A stretch of DNA of 64,000 nucleotides from Halalkalibacter oceani (GTDB lineage: Bacteria > Bacillota > Bacilli > Bacillales > Bacillaceae_D). The stretch lies in the NCBI RefSeq assembly GCF_040544555.1, contig NZ_JBEPKD010000005.1:1-64000 (forward strand), read 5' to 3'. The number at the start of each line of letters is the position of its first letter. The stretch's first letter is position 1. Position numbers and translations under genes: made by a program. Shown here piece by piece: positions 6,850-16,185 of the stretch. A model generated the notes under the pieces. That model did not search any database, was not told where the DNA came from, and saw only the letters and a list, made by a program, of their open reading frames with translations.

Positions 6850-6930
6850 TCAAAATAATAGAATTAAATGCTTTTCATTTTTTATTTTATTTCCATGCTC
6901 TTCAATAAGCTGCTCAATTTTATCGATCAT
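6850..6930 (-). CDS. Micro-ORF (26 aa) in a coupled chain
   Basis: MIDKIEQLIEEHGNKIKNEK starts within the last codons of the membrane-protein gene ending at 6920 and ends one base before the next ATG. It looks helical. Support comes only from its position in a chain of overlapping starts and stops. Confidence 0.4.
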   Translation of the reverse strand: MIDKIEQLIEEHGNKIKNEKHLILLF

Positions 6931-7219
6931 TTTGCTTATCTTTACTTCGTGCTAGAGTACAGAGAATAATGAATTTAATTGGAATAGTTATTACAGCCAT
7001 TATGATAGCAATTGGTATGAATATAACCATCATAACTACGAATATCACGACCATTATAGCTGAAAGAATTATTCCTAAAGGTATATAAACCAATACTATG
7101 ATAAACCTTAAAAATTTATCATGTATTTCCTTATCTAAGTAACTAATGCTGCTATCGCTCATTGCGACAAGTATCGAGAACACAATCCAAAGGGTTAACA
7201 ATATACTTACTATTATCAT
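6920..7219 (-). CDS. Membrane protein (99 aa)
   Basis: Three hydrophobic stretches (residues about 1-20, 38-60 and 60-92) rich in Ile/Val/Met end in a basic/polar tail (ARSKDKQNDR). It is likely an inner-membrane protein expressed early. Its start lies 2 bases after the kinase gene's stop. The function is unknown. Confidence 0.65.
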   Translation of the reverse strand: MIIVSILLTLWIVFSILVAMSDSSISYLDKEIHDKFLRFIIVLVYIPLGIILSAIMVVIFVVMMVIFIPIAIIMAVITIPIKFIILCTLARSKDKQNDR

Positions 7220-7221
7220 AT

Positions 7222-7773
7222 CTATACATTTCCTTTGATTAATTCTTTAATTACTATCTGGTGTGCTTCAAGTTGAGCTTGCTTTAAATCATCATTAACA
7301 ATCACATAATCAGCATATTTTTCATTTTCAAGCTCTTCTGTCTGTCTTAAATGCTTAATTCTTTTAATAATAGCCTTGAGACTATCTCTTCTTTTTATCA
7401 TTCTCCATATCAGCGTAATAATAGAAGGTGGTTTTATGTATATTGAAACCGCTCTTTTTCCTAATTTATTTTTCAAGTCAATAACACCATTAATGTCTTT
7501 GGTGCAGTGAAAAGGCTGCCCATCGTATAGCTTATTGATAGATTCAGTGGGCGTACCATAATATTCACCAGCATATTCTGTTGTTTCAAAGAAGAATCCC
7601 ATCTTCTGAAGATGTAGAAACTCCTCTTTAGTTACCTTTTGAATGTGATAACCATTCACTTCCCCTTCTCTTAGAGGGCGAGTTGTGCGATTAGTCATGA
7701 AGGGAATTGGTAGTGAATGCTGTATCGTTGACTTTCCACTACCACTAGCTCCCATAAAGATAAATAACTTCAG
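7222..7773 (-). CDS. Guanylate kinase-like nucleotide kinase (YorS-like)
   Basis: A P-loop kinase with MGASGSGKST (Walker A) followed by NRTTRPLREGEVNGYH, the GMP-binding RxxRxxE...Y pattern of guanylate kinases, and a lid rich in Arg (IWRMIKRRDSLKAIIKRIKHLRQ). It should phosphorylate a (deoxy)nucleoside monophosphate for phage DNA synthesis. SPbeta YorS occupies a similar place. The frame extends before the first Met as KLFIF, the usual beta-1 strand. The only start compatible with the SD (AAAGGAG) is CTG 7773, which overlaps the TGA of the preceding gene. Confidence 0.8.
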   Translation of the reverse strand: MKLFIFMGASGSGKSTIQHSLPIPFMTNRTTRPLREGEVNGYHIQKVTKEEFLHLQKMGFFFETTEYAGEYYGTPTESINKLYDGQPFHCTKDINGVIDLKNKLGKRAVSIYIKPPSIITLIWRMIKRRDSLKAIIKRIKHLRQTEELENEKYADYVIVNDDLKQAQLEAHQIVIKELIKGNV

Positions 7774-7994
7774 TTTGAATCAGCTCCTTTTGGAAGTTCG
7801 ATTATGTCTAATTCTTCCTCCTTAAACTTTCCTCCGTTCCTAAATCCATCATCAAACACAACAAAATAGTCGTAAAGGCGATTCGATAGGAGTTCTACTA
7901 CAATACCGACTTGACCAACATCATTTTTCATGAATGAAGCTGCTTTATCATTTATCCTGACTTTCGTTCCCAGAGGTATCTTATGGTTTTTCAT
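7770..7994 (-). CDS. Small SH3-like protein (YorP-like position)
   Basis: A 74-aa protein: KIPLGTKVRINDKA, then VGQVGIVVELL, YFVVFDDGFRNGG and EEELDIIELP. The beta-rich, Gly-spaced pattern resembles small SH3/KOW-type folds. SPbeta has a small SH3-like protein (YorP) in the same neighbourhood, but homology cannot be shown from here. Its stop overlaps the CTG start of the kinase. Confidence 0.6.
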   Translation of the reverse strand: MKNHKIPLGTKVRINDKAASFMKNDVGQVGIVVELLSNRLYDYFVVFDDGFRNGGKFKEEELDIIELPKGADSN

Positions 7995-8014
7995 ATTTCA
8001 CCTCATCATTTATT

Positions 8015-8710
8015 TTAATTTAATACTTTAACTTGTACGTTTTCTACTCCATTTTGAATTGCCTTTTCCTTGCTACCTACTAGCAAATCAATTTTATTAC
8101 CTTTAATTGCTCCACCTGTGTCAACTGCTTTTGCAGTAAAAGTCTCTCCATTCTCTCTTTGAATCTGAACTGTTGAATTTAAAGGAATGACATTTGGATC
8201 TACCGCAATAACTCTCTTGTTTTGATGATAAATTGTATTCCTCACGTCTACTCCAGTAGCTGTGATGCCAATACATCCAGTATCGCAAAAAGCTGTATAA
8301 GAAGTCATTTTAAAATTTCGATGACCACCTCCTCTACTCACATTATTAAAATTTTCGACTTTTGTTTCTAGTCTTTCAATTTCCTGCCTCTGATCCTGTA
8401 AAATACTATCTTTGTTTTTTATTCGCTCTTCAAATTGCTGGATCTCATTCTTTAAGCTTTGATTTTCATTTTGTAATTTTTCATTGCGATCTTCTTCTTG
8501 CAGCAGTTTACCCTCTAACTCATATGTAAGATTTTCCATCATGGTTAATTCTTGATCGAGTTCTTGGATGTAAGTGGTTCTATGATTACTTGTTAATATT
8601 AAATATGTACATGTCATTATTAGAAACACACTGGTTACAATATTAATTAATTTTTGTTTATTTTTCTTTGCCATTTTAAGGTACTTATCGTACCTCCTAT
8701 ATAAAGACAT
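8015..8710 (-). CDS. yorM: 3D-domain cell-wall lytic protein, YorM-like
   Basis: The protein has a cytoplasmic N-terminus, a single membrane anchor (residues about 24-42), a long coiled coil (about 45-120), then a C-terminal 3D domain with the Asp triad typical of MltA/YuiC-type enzymes: TATGVDVRN, IAVDPNVIPLNSTVQI, and AVDTGGAIKGNKIDLLV. Proteins of this family cut or bind peptidoglycan glycan strands. In SPbeta yorM lies directly beside the polymerase gene, as here. The start is ATG 8710 (SD AAGGAGTG); a second ATG at residue 13 is possible. Confidence 0.85.
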   Translation of the reverse strand: MSLYRRYDKYLKMAKKNKQKLINIVTSVFLIMTCTYLILTSNHRTTYIQELDQELTMMENLTYELEGKLLQEEDRNEKLQNENQSLKNEIQQFEERIKNKDSILQDQRQEIERLETKVENFNNVSRGGGHRNFKMTSYTAFCDTGCIGITATGVDVRNTIYHQNKRVIAVDPNVIPLNSTVQIQRENGETFTAKAVDTGGAIKGNKIDLLVGSKEKAIQNGVENVQVKVLN

Positions 8711-8729
8711 CAAAACACTCCTTATGTAA

Positions 8730-11700
8730 TTACCTCAGCACTTCCCATTCTGATAAATACTGTTCCTTTTCATCTAATACTGTCCACTGCCCATCTACTT
8801 TTCTTCTCTTATTTCTTTCAGAAATTTTCTTTAAGCTTAAAATTGAGTACATACCGAACTCATTCTTCTTCATGTCAGTCTTCTTACATTTCAGTGATAA
8901 TACCACCCCGTCTTGTAAACGATATAATCTTACCACTGGTGTATATTTTGTATTTATATCAGTGACAATATAGACTGATTTAGGCGACTTATCTATGATT
9001 GTTGTTTCATAGCCGTAGTATTCAATCTCCGCCTGTATCTGCTCTTTAATGTTTAATTTTTCGTTATCCATCTTTATTTCTTCATCTCTTAGCTCTAATA
9101 AGCGTTTTTCTTTTGTTTCTTCTTTCAATTTTTTATTTTTTAATTTTTTTTCATATCTCTCGATTAAATCTAACAATTTTTTATTGCCACCAAATTCTTC
9201 AAAAAAAATTAAACTAGCCAAAATTTTTAAGTGCTTAAATGTGGCAGAAGTTTTGTTATGAGCATCATAAACTAAATCAATAAAATAATTATAATTATTT
9301 TTACTTAAATCATATAGCTCTTCAGCCACAACTTTATTTAAAAATTTAATTGACCCAATTCCTTTATAGATTGCATTCTCCTTTTTGTTCATTGTATAAT
9401 CGGATTTTGATTTGCCATACTTTATTGGCTTTAAGGCAATCCCTCTTTGCTTTGCATATTGGATAATGTCTGAAGTTTTTTCTTGATCGTCAAAGTTAAT
9501 GTTCATCATCTCGGTCAAAAATTCCAACGGATAGTAGTGACGGAGATAAGCACAAATATATCCTAAATAGCTATAAGGTTTAGAGTGATTTAAGCTAAAT
9601 CCGTAATCACTAGCATTTTTTATAACTTTTATAAAATAATCTAAAATCTGCTCTGCTTCTTCATTTTTGAGATCATAATTTTCCTTCATACTTCTAACGA
9701 ACCCTTCTCTGATATTAGGAAGGAATTCTTCGGTTCCACTTTTCTTCGCTAATCCTCGTCTTACTGAATCGGAATCTGCAGGGTGAAATCCACAAAACTC
9801 AGTCAGCCATTGCATAATTTGTTCTTGATAGACAAGATATCCTAATGTATCGCTTAAAAACCGATTTAGAGCTTCGTGTCCATTATCATGAAAAATACCC
9901 TTTGCCAAATCATCTCTATAAGAAGCTCCTGATGGTCTAATTGCTCCATTTCCAACTGATAATAAATCAATCATACTTATATTGTAATCATTATTTTTTA
10001 TGATTTTTAATGTGTCTTTACTAAACAATCTTTCTATGTATGATTTAGCAGTAGCCGACTCCCATTGAAAAACTCCTAATGTACTTTCTCTGAGTGATTC
10101 CCAGACCTTCATGTCATCCTCATCTATATTATCCGGCGTCAATCTTTCTATGTTCGCTGATATACATGTATTATTTATAATTTCAATATTATCTAATCCC
10201 AAGATGTCAAGTTTGACGTAGTTTAAACTATCCAGTTCTTTCATATTTAATTGACTAACAGCATATTTACTTTCCTTCGTATAGCAAAGACCTATATTTT
10301 CACTCAATTCGATTGGCGAGACTAAGAATCCCGAAGGATGAGATCCTATGCTCACAACAGTTCCGCTTAAAAGATCGACATACTTAAACAATTCTTCATA
10401 CTTATCTCTGACGCTTTGATCGATATTTCCTTTTAAATCAACTTTTTTTGCTATCTCATCAACTTCAGAAAGAGGCATTTGCAAAGCCCTTCCGACTTCT
10501 CTGATCGCACCTTTTAAAGCAATTGTATTAAAAGTTATAATTTCACTAAAATAAACACCTTCTAAGTTTGCAACATAGTCAATAACTTCCTTTCTCCTCG
10601 AAGGAGGAAAGTCTATATCAATATCTGCAAGAGATACTCGATTAGGATTTAAAAACCGGAAGAAGTTTAATTTATGTTTTACGGAATCCATTTCTGTTAT
10701 ACCTAATAAATATGCTATATAGCTTCCATTTACGCTACCTCTTCCGTATCCATGATAAATTCCATTCTCCTCACACCAATCAATAATGTTTTTTTGCAAC
10801 AACATATAGTCAATAGTGTTTAATTTTTTATATACTGGAAATTCTTCTTTTACAGCCTGAACTCTTTTTTCTTTTTCTTTTTTTGGGAGACTATTAATTC
10901 CTCTTTTTTCTATTCCTTCTTTAATTTTTTCTTTAAATATTTCTATCGGATTATCGTATAATTTTGGATATTTTGCACTTTTATCTAAGCTAAACTCTTC
11001 TACCTTTTCTGCTAGAATATTTGTATTATTAATAGCTTCAAGATAAGCTTCTTTGGGAATTGCTGCTTGTTTTTTAAACATGTCAACTAACTCTTCATAA
11101 GATTTAAAAGTTAAATCAAATAAGTCCTCGTCACCGTAAGAAGCCCCCTTAGCTTTCATCAATATTTTTCTAGCTTCTTGATGCTCCTTATTTAATGCAT
11201 GAGTATCTGTTCCAGCAATTAATGGAACTCCTGACTCTTTTGAAAAATCATAAAGCCATTTATTAAATTCAATCTGTTCAGGATGATCGTGATATTGAAT
11301 TTCTAAAAAAGCTCTATGTTTATTTTTCTCAAAAAAATCTTGAAACAATTTAATTTTTTCTTTATCACCCTTTTTTATATATCTCCAAAAGGGCGATGCT
11401 AAACATGCACTTGTCATCAAAATATTATCGCTTGTACTAAAAAGCTCTTCGAATGTAATTCTTGGATTGTAATAAAAATGACCATCCTCACGATTAAACG
11501 ATTTAGAAGTTAACTTGTTTAACTCCTTAACTCCATCGAAGTTTTTTGCTAGTAGCATAAAATGAAAGTTATCCCTAATTAATCCTTTTTCTTTGTCATT
11601 ATGCTCTGTTAGATAAACTTCATTTGCATGAATGTATTTCATCCCTCTTTTTTCTATTGCTTCTTTTTTCTTTAGCCAGTTAAAGATATTACCATGTTCC

Positions 11701-11837
11701 GAAAAAGCAATAGCCTTCATTTCATACCTTTCAGCTAAATCTAAATAAGCTTCATAGCTTGTTGAACTATCTGCACCTGTACCTGCAGTCGGATTACTTA
11801 ACATTGTATGTAAATGATATATTACAAGATTATCCAT
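8730..11837 (-). CDS. yorL: DNA polymerase III alpha subunit (DnaE-type), YorL-like
   Basis: A replicative C-family polymerase of 1035 aa. The N-terminal PHP domain shows IYHLHTMLS, FSEHGN and GTDTHALN. The palm has GYGRGSVNGS and LADIDIDFPP, which carries the catalytic Asp pair. The following fingers and helix-hairpin-helix regions match (GSHPSGFLV, GFSLNHSKPYSYLGY). The C-terminus carries a coiled segment and an OB-like end. It would copy phage DNA together with the helicase and primase encoded just upstream. The start is ATG 11837 (SD AGGTAGGTG). The size is slightly shorter than host DnaE. The motifs look complete and active. Confidence 0.93.
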   Translation of the reverse strand: MDNLVIYHLHTMLSNPTAGTGADSSTSYEAYLDLAERYEMKAIAFSEHGNIFNWLKKKEAIEKRGMKYIHANEVYLTEHNDKEKGLIRDNFHFMLLAKNFDGVKELNKLTSKSFNREDGHFYYNPRITFEELFSTSDNILMTSACLASPFWRYIKKGDKEKIKLFQDFFEKNKHRAFLEIQYHDHPEQIEFNKWLYDFSKESGVPLIAGTDTHALNKEHQEARKILMKAKGASYGDEDLFDLTFKSYEELVDMFKKQAAIPKEAYLEAINNTNILAEKVEEFSLDKSAKYPKLYDNPIEIFKEKIKEGIEKRGINSLPKKEKEKRVQAVKEEFPVYKKLNTIDYMLLQKNIIDWCEENGIYHGYGRGSVNGSYIAYLLGITEMDSVKHKLNFFRFLNPNRVSLADIDIDFPPSRRKEVIDYVANLEGVYFSEIITFNTIALKGAIREVGRALQMPLSEVDEIAKKVDLKGNIDQSVRDKYEELFKYVDLLSGTVVSIGSHPSGFLVSPIELSENIGLCYTKESKYAVSQLNMKELDSLNYVKLDILGLDNIEIINNTCISANIERLTPDNIDEDDMKVWESLRESTLGVFQWESATAKSYIERLFSKDTLKIIKNNDYNISMIDLLSVGNGAIRPSGASYRDDLAKGIFHDNGHEALNRFLSDTLGYLVYQEQIMQWLTEFCGFHPADSDSVRRGLAKKSGTEEFLPNIREGFVRSMKENYDLKNEEAEQILDYFIKVIKNASDYGFSLNHSKPYSYLGYICAYLRHYYPLEFLTEMMNINFDDQEKTSDIIQYAKQRGIALKPIKYGKSKSDYTMNKKENAIYKGIGSIKFLNKVVAEELYDLSKNNYNYFIDLVYDAHNKTSATFKHLKILASLIFFEEFGGNKKLLDLIERYEKKLKNKKLKEETKEKRLLELRDEEIKMDNEKLNIKEQIQAEIEYYGYETTIIDKSPKSVYIVTDINTKYTPVVRLYRLQDGVVLSLKCKKTDMKKNEFGMYSILSLKKISERNKRRKVDGQWTVLDEKEQYLSEWEVLR

Positions 11838-11856
11838 TTTTATCACCTACCTTATT

Positions 11857-12969
11857 TTATAGTCCCAACAGTTCATTTAAATCATTTAAGTCGATCTCTG
11901 CCACCTCTTCCTCTTCTTTATTTTTATTTAAATAATCTTTATAGTAATTACAATGCTTCTTTACGCCACATAAAACATTGCAGTAATACTCTTCAGATTT
12001 TTCAATTTCTCCTCGGCTCCAATTTTCTCTTTCTTTTCCTTTATCTAGTATTTGTTTAACTAGATCAGTTAAATCACTAATCATATTACTAATAGTTTGC
12101 TCATTAACATCGACTTCTACATATGAATCGCTTAAAGTATATTTGTCAGCTATTTCCGAATGAATACCCTCTAAAGAATTTTGTTCAATTAAATCTTCAA
12201 CTCTCAATTGAGCCTGCCAATCCTCAAGACATTCAAATTGAATCAGATCTTTTTTTAATGGGGTTTTTATTTTTTCAACCCATTTATGCCTTTCTCCAGT
12301 GGTTGTTTTTGTTTTCCCGTTTTTTAATTTATAAGATATATCAACATATTTAAGAAATCCCCATCTACATTTAATCTTATGCAAAGGAATACCTGCAGCT
12401 TGATGTAGCCCATAAGCATATAATAATAATTGATTTTGATTTTCTTCCACTTTTTTAGTTGAATATTTGGTTGATGTTTTATAATCAGTTATAATGATAT
12501 TTCCTTCATCATCTTTATGTATAGCATCGACATAACCCATGAATACATGACCATTTAAATCAATCCATAATTCTTTTTCTGTTGCAACTTTTTCAGCCAT
12601 TTTTTTATGTGTTCGTAGAAAGTGGCTTATGCATTTTTTATATTTATCACTCATAGAATCATGCTTTTTCTGATCACTACTAAATTTAAAATCTGATATT
12701 TCGATATTTAAAAAATCACTTTCGAACTTAGGGAGCATGTCTTTAAAGTCAATTCTATTATTATAGAAATCTTCTAAGATGTCATGAACCACTGTTCCAC
12801 ATAAAGAATAGATATTATCTTCCTGTCTAACTTTCTCTATTCTTTCTAAATAATAACTATGAACACAATTATTTAAAGTATTCACCTTGCTAAAACTCCA
12901 TATTGGAAATTTATCACCATATTTCTTTTTAAACCTTTGCGGAATAACTCTCCTTTTTCTCTCTGACAA
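11857..12969 (-). CDS. PD-(D/E)XK nuclease with Fe-S-type cysteines (Cas4/AddB-like)
   Basis: A 370-aa RecB-family nuclease. FSKVNTLNNCVHSYYLERI gives the first Cys, GTVVHDILEDFY the conserved His, GYVDAIHKDDEGNIIITDYKTS the D...(D)xK core, and NQNQLLLYAYGLHQ the downstream helix. The last three cysteines are in YYCNVLCGVKKHCNYY. One N-terminal plus three C-terminal cysteines is the Fe-S layout of Cas4 and AddB nucleases. It lies between primase and polymerase genes, so a role in processing DNA ends during replication or recombination is likely. The start is TTG 12969 (SD GGCAGGTGG). Confidence 0.85.
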   Translation of the reverse strand: MSERKRRVIPQRFKKKYGDKFPIWSFSKVNTLNNCVHSYYLERIEKVRQEDNIYSLCGTVVHDILEDFYNNRIDFKDMLPKFESDFLNIEISDFKFSSDQKKHDSMSDKYKKCISHFLRTHKKMAEKVATEKELWIDLNGHVFMGYVDAIHKDDEGNIIITDYKTSTKYSTKKVEENQNQLLLYAYGLHQAAGIPLHKIKCRWGFLKYVDISYKLKNGKTKTTTGERHKWVEKIKTPLKKDLIQFECLEDWQAQLRVEDLIEQNSLEGIHSEIADKYTLSDSYVEVDVNEQTISNMISDLTDLVKQILDKGKERENWSRGEIEKSEEYYCNVLCGVKKHCNYYKDYLNKNKEEEEVAEIDLNDLNELLGL

Positions 12970-12981
12970 ATTACCACCTGC

Positions 12982-14001
12982 CTACATATATAATTTACGA
13001 TTTCTTAGTAAAAAATGAAATTTTTTATATCCTCGATCAACTATAGCGTCTTTATCCTTTAATAACTCCCATTCATCTTCTGTGTAAGATACTCTCGAAT
13101 ATAGAGAAAGCTCTGCGCATGTTTTTAGAATATGATCTTTATCAACATCTTTATCGAAGCATATAATGATTTCTACTCCTAATGATATTAACAATTTCTT
13201 TTGAAAGTCAGATAAGTCATGACTGCCAACAGAAACACTACAGGGAACCTTGAACATATCAGCCTTGATTGTGCTTTTTTCAGCTTCTTGAACTAGTACA
13301 AAACCTTTATTTTTTATATATTCAATGTTATGACTAAACCCATATAGATTTTTGTTTTTCTCATACTTGATACCTTGCATTGAAAAATACTTTGGAATCT
13401 TTAATGAATCATACGATGGTATGACTGTTCTTCCAATTAGACCGACTATTTTATTTTTATCTTCATAGCTAAAATGAGGAAAAATTATTCTATGTGTATA
13501 CGGATCAAATCTAACCTCATACTTCTTGAGAACATTTAGATCAATAATTCCGTCTTTTTTAATCAAGTCAATATGTGGGTATTTTGAATAAATATCTAAT
13601 GATTCTAATGTTAGATAGTCTTGGATGGCATAATTAGGTTTTACTACTTTTCTTTTCATACCTTTGAAAAAGGATAAATAATCTTCGGTGCTTTTATATT
13701 TTTTTTGCTTTGTTATTCCTAGTACCCCTAACAATTTTGTATACGCCCTATTAAAATCAGTTCCCTCAATAAATGAAATCAGATCAATAATACTGCCATA
13801 GACTGTCTCTCCCTTGGTGAATATTCTGACCGACAAATTTTCATTTAAAAATATCGAGACTTTTGTTCTGTCTTCGTCTTCTGGCAAGGCACATCTGATT
13901 TCATTAGTTCCGTAATTGAAGCTATGAAATTCAAATTTTTCAAGTGTACTTTCAACTAAATCATTTTCAAATATGTATTTCTTCAGACTATTTGCATCCA
14001 T
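12982..14001 (-). CDS. yorJ: DnaG-like primase (Toprim), YorJ-like
   Basis: A 339-aa protein. Its Toprim domain is seen in FVLVQEAEKSTIKADMF (Glu motif) and IIICFDKDVDKDH (DxD motif), preceded by a DnaG-like RNA polymerase region (IIFPHFSYEDKNKIVGLIGR; LYGFSH). The N-terminal part has lost a clear zinc finger. It should make RNA primers at the phage fork and work with the DnaB-type helicase encoded upstream. The start is ATG 14001 (SD AGTAGGTG). The spacing to the helicase gene is short. Confidence 0.85.
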   Translation of the reverse strand: MDANSLKKYIFENDLVESTLEKFEFHSFNYGTNEIRCALPEDEDRTKVSIFLNENLSVRIFTKGETVYGSIIDLISFIEGTDFNRAYTKLLGVLGITKQKKYKSTEDYLSFFKGMKRKVVKPNYAIQDYLTLESLDIYSKYPHIDLIKKDGIIDLNVLKKYEVRFDPYTHRIIFPHFSYEDKNKIVGLIGRTVIPSYDSLKIPKYFSMQGIKYEKNKNLYGFSHNIEYIKNKGFVLVQEAEKSTIKADMFKVPCSVSVGSHDLSDFQKKLLISLGVEIIICFDKDVDKDHILKTCAELSLYSRVSYTEDEWELLKDKDAIVDRGYKKFHFLLRNRKLYM

Positions 14002-14014
14002 TGTATACACCTAC

Positions 14015-15511
14015 TTATGTATCAAAAGGTATATCAGTAATTCCCACTTCTTTATAAACTAAATGACTTAAATCTTGCTCAGCTACAATTTGATAGGATT
14101 GTGATTCACCGTTTCTGTTTTTTTCTAAGAATAGAATTACATACTTTTTATTTGGATTTAGCTCTATTGGCTTCCCTGATTTCAAACTACCTCCAATTGG
14201 CTGAATTACTTTAATTTCATTTTTTTCTCCGGCGTACTCATCATTACGAACTCTTCTCATAAGTATTGTTACAGAAGCAGTATCAAGTACATTCTTACCA
14301 AGACCAATATTATCGCCAGTCAAATATCTCTTTAAAACACTTCCCTTTTGAAGCTGAAGAGTCATCCATAAATTCACATTTAGGTTAGATGGCTTAACAA
14401 GATCATCAAATTTACGAACATCCTCCTGCAAAGAAAGCCAAGTCTGTTCATTGTCATTCCTGTCTGATGATAGTTTAAAAGTATCTAAGATAAATTTCTT
14501 AACACCTAGAGAAGAATATTTTCTAATCACTCTCTCTGCTTGCTTACGACTATATGACTTAAAATGAATCAATATGATTTTATTATTCTTCATTTTTTCT
14601 TGTAGATACTCTTTTGCTTGATTTAAAAGAGATCTTTCTTCTTCGGTAAAGCCACCTGTTCTCCATCTCTTTTTTGCAAACATTTTTTCGTCATTCTGAA
14701 CTAATTTGTTATTGATTATATATGTAAGCAATTCTCTTTTCCAAAGCTTTTCATCCTGTTCATTTAGCATAACTACTAAAGGCTCTTCCTCTTCAAAACA
14801 AGCAGCTAAGAGAAGTTGAATTGTAATTGTAGTCTTCCCTGTTCCAGATAATCCACCAAACAAGATAATTTGTCCATCAATTACACCACCAATTTCCGAA
14901 CTTAAAATTTTGCTCGGTATTGGCATTCCTACATTTACTCCTTTATCTGCTTCGTCAATAACTTCGTCAAGACCATCTTGGATTTCGAATGACTCGATGC
15001 CATCGTCTGAATTAATAAAGATATTGTTTATATGAGCCATAACAAAATCATAAAGTTCGTTTGAGTTTAAATCGGAAAATTGATTTAAATCATTTACGTC
15101 ATCAAGATAAACTTTATCAATTATGTCATAAAGAGCAGACCACTTCTTTAATTCACCAATGTATGACTCGGCATTATCAACAGTAACAAAAAATTCTAGC
15201 TTTTCAATAGTATTATATTCACCAAATTCAACGTATTTTTCGAGTGATTTTTTACTATCTTTCAATAAGGTTTTTATTGCAACGTCATCAATCTCTTTTA
15301 TATTCTTGTTTGCCAGTTTCTTTCCAATATCAAAATAAAATTGCCAAACTTGATTTTTGAAGGTGTGGCGAGTCATATCGGAATAATCAAAATAGAGATT
15401 TATATTCTTCCAAAAGCAACCAACTACATTTGCTTCAATTGGCTTCATCTTATTCTTAATTTCAAGCTTTAATCTATCCTTGTCAGAGATATTCTCGACA
15501 TTCAATCGCAC
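14015..15511 (-). CDS. yorI: Replicative DNA helicase (DnaB-type), YorI-like
   Basis: The RecA-like domain has Walker A FGGLSGTGKTT, Walker B KKFILDTFKLSS, and LWMTLQLQKGS (the Gln-containing H3 motif). The N-terminal 180 residues replace the usual DnaB N-domain with a divergent helical region. It would unwind duplex DNA in 5'-to-3' direction as a hexamer. The GTG start (15511) follows GGGGGATGATAATGA. It sits between a small zinc-finger protein gene, a candidate loader, and the primase gene. Confidence 0.87.
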   Translation of the reverse strand: MRLNVENISDKDRLKLEIKNKMKPIEANVVGCFWKNINLYFDYSDMTRHTFKNQVWQFYFDIGKKLANKNIKEIDDVAIKTLLKDSKKSLEKYVEFGEYNTIEKLEFFVTVDNAESYIGELKKWSALYDIIDKVYLDDVNDLNQFSDLNSNELYDFVMAHINNIFINSDDGIESFEIQDGLDEVIDEADKGVNVGMPIPSKILSSEIGGVIDGQIILFGGLSGTGKTTITIQLLLAACFEEEEPLVVMLNEQDEKLWKRELLTYIINNKLVQNDEKMFAKKRWRTGGFTEEERSLLNQAKEYLQEKMKNNKIILIHFKSYSRKQAERVIRKYSSLGVKKFILDTFKLSSDRNDNEQTWLSLQEDVRKFDDLVKPSNLNVNLWMTLQLQKGSVLKRYLTGDNIGLGKNVLDTASVTILMRRVRNDEYAGEKNEIKVIQPIGGSLKSGKPIELNPNKKYVILFLEKNRNGESQSYQIVAEQDLSHLVYKEVGITDIPFDT

Positions 15512-15525
15512 TCATTATCATCCCC

Positions 15526-16131
15526 CTACCAAATATCACGAAGCTTATTAGCAACTTTATTATCATTAATTTTATTTCTTTTATAATTCTTTTCATCGCT
15601 AAAGTCTAAGTTAATTTCATTAAGTCGTTTATCACTGCTTTTCTTAGCTTCAATTCTCTCCAAAATATCATTGATATTGTTAATAATGACAACCATTATA
15701 TAATCTATTTTATGGGTATCATTTTTAAATTTACTTTTATCTTTAATCCCTCTGATAATATCAAACTTTTTAGCTTTAAAAGTTTTTAGTATGATCTCAT
15801 AAGAATATCCACTTTCATTTCCATAAACCTTGCTATTCCTTGAGACTCCATATTCTTGTCCTGATTTCAATGCCTGTATCCGTCTAACTAAATGAGTAGG
15901 AACCCTTTGATTGCTCTTATATTGAAGAATTTCTTCTTTGACATATTGACAAATTCGATCCAGTTCTTCTTTTTCTTTTCGATTATTCAGAAACTCATTA
16001 TAGCAATCGTCATGAAAATATTTATTTATAATCTTACCGTCTTTATTAATAATAGAATCTTTTTTTGATTCAATTTTTAGTACAGGATTTTTACACTGGA
16101 AACAAGTATAGTGATCTTTACTTTTTCTCAA
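15526..16131 (-). CDS. Zinc-finger replication accessory protein, candidate helicase loader
   Basis: A protein of about 201 aa. The N-terminus has a zinc-binding HYTCFQCKNP...KYFHDDCYNEF (CxxC...HxxC). The rest is basic and helical without a recognised fold. It is encoded directly before the DnaB-type helicase, where phages often carry loaders or organiser proteins, so that role is an inference from position. The start is TTG 16131, 6 bases after AAAAGGTG. Confidence 0.6.
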   Translation of the reverse strand: MRKSKDHYTCFQCKNPVLKIESKKDSIINKDGKIINKYFHDDCYNEFLNNRKEKEELDRICQYVKEEILQYKSNQRVPTHLVRRIQALKSGQEYGVSRNSKVYGNESGYSYEIILKTFKAKKFDIIRGIKDKSKFKNDTHKIDYIMVVIINNINDILERIEAKKSSDKRLNEINLDFSDEKNYKRNKINDNKVANKLRDIW

Positions 16132-16147
16132 ATCTATCACCTTTTAA

Positions 16148-16175
16148 AATAGGTGGGAGTTTAATCCCACCTATT
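16148..16175 (-). terminator. Intercistronic hairpin (attenuator-like) between recombinase and helicase genes
   Basis: A perfect 11-bp stem (AATAGGTGGGA and its complement, loop of 6) is followed on the minus strand by TTTT and the SD AAAAGGTG of the next gene. It could end part of the transcripts, protect the downstream message, or hide the SD. Confidence 0.55.
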
Positions 16176-16185
16176 AAATTTAACA

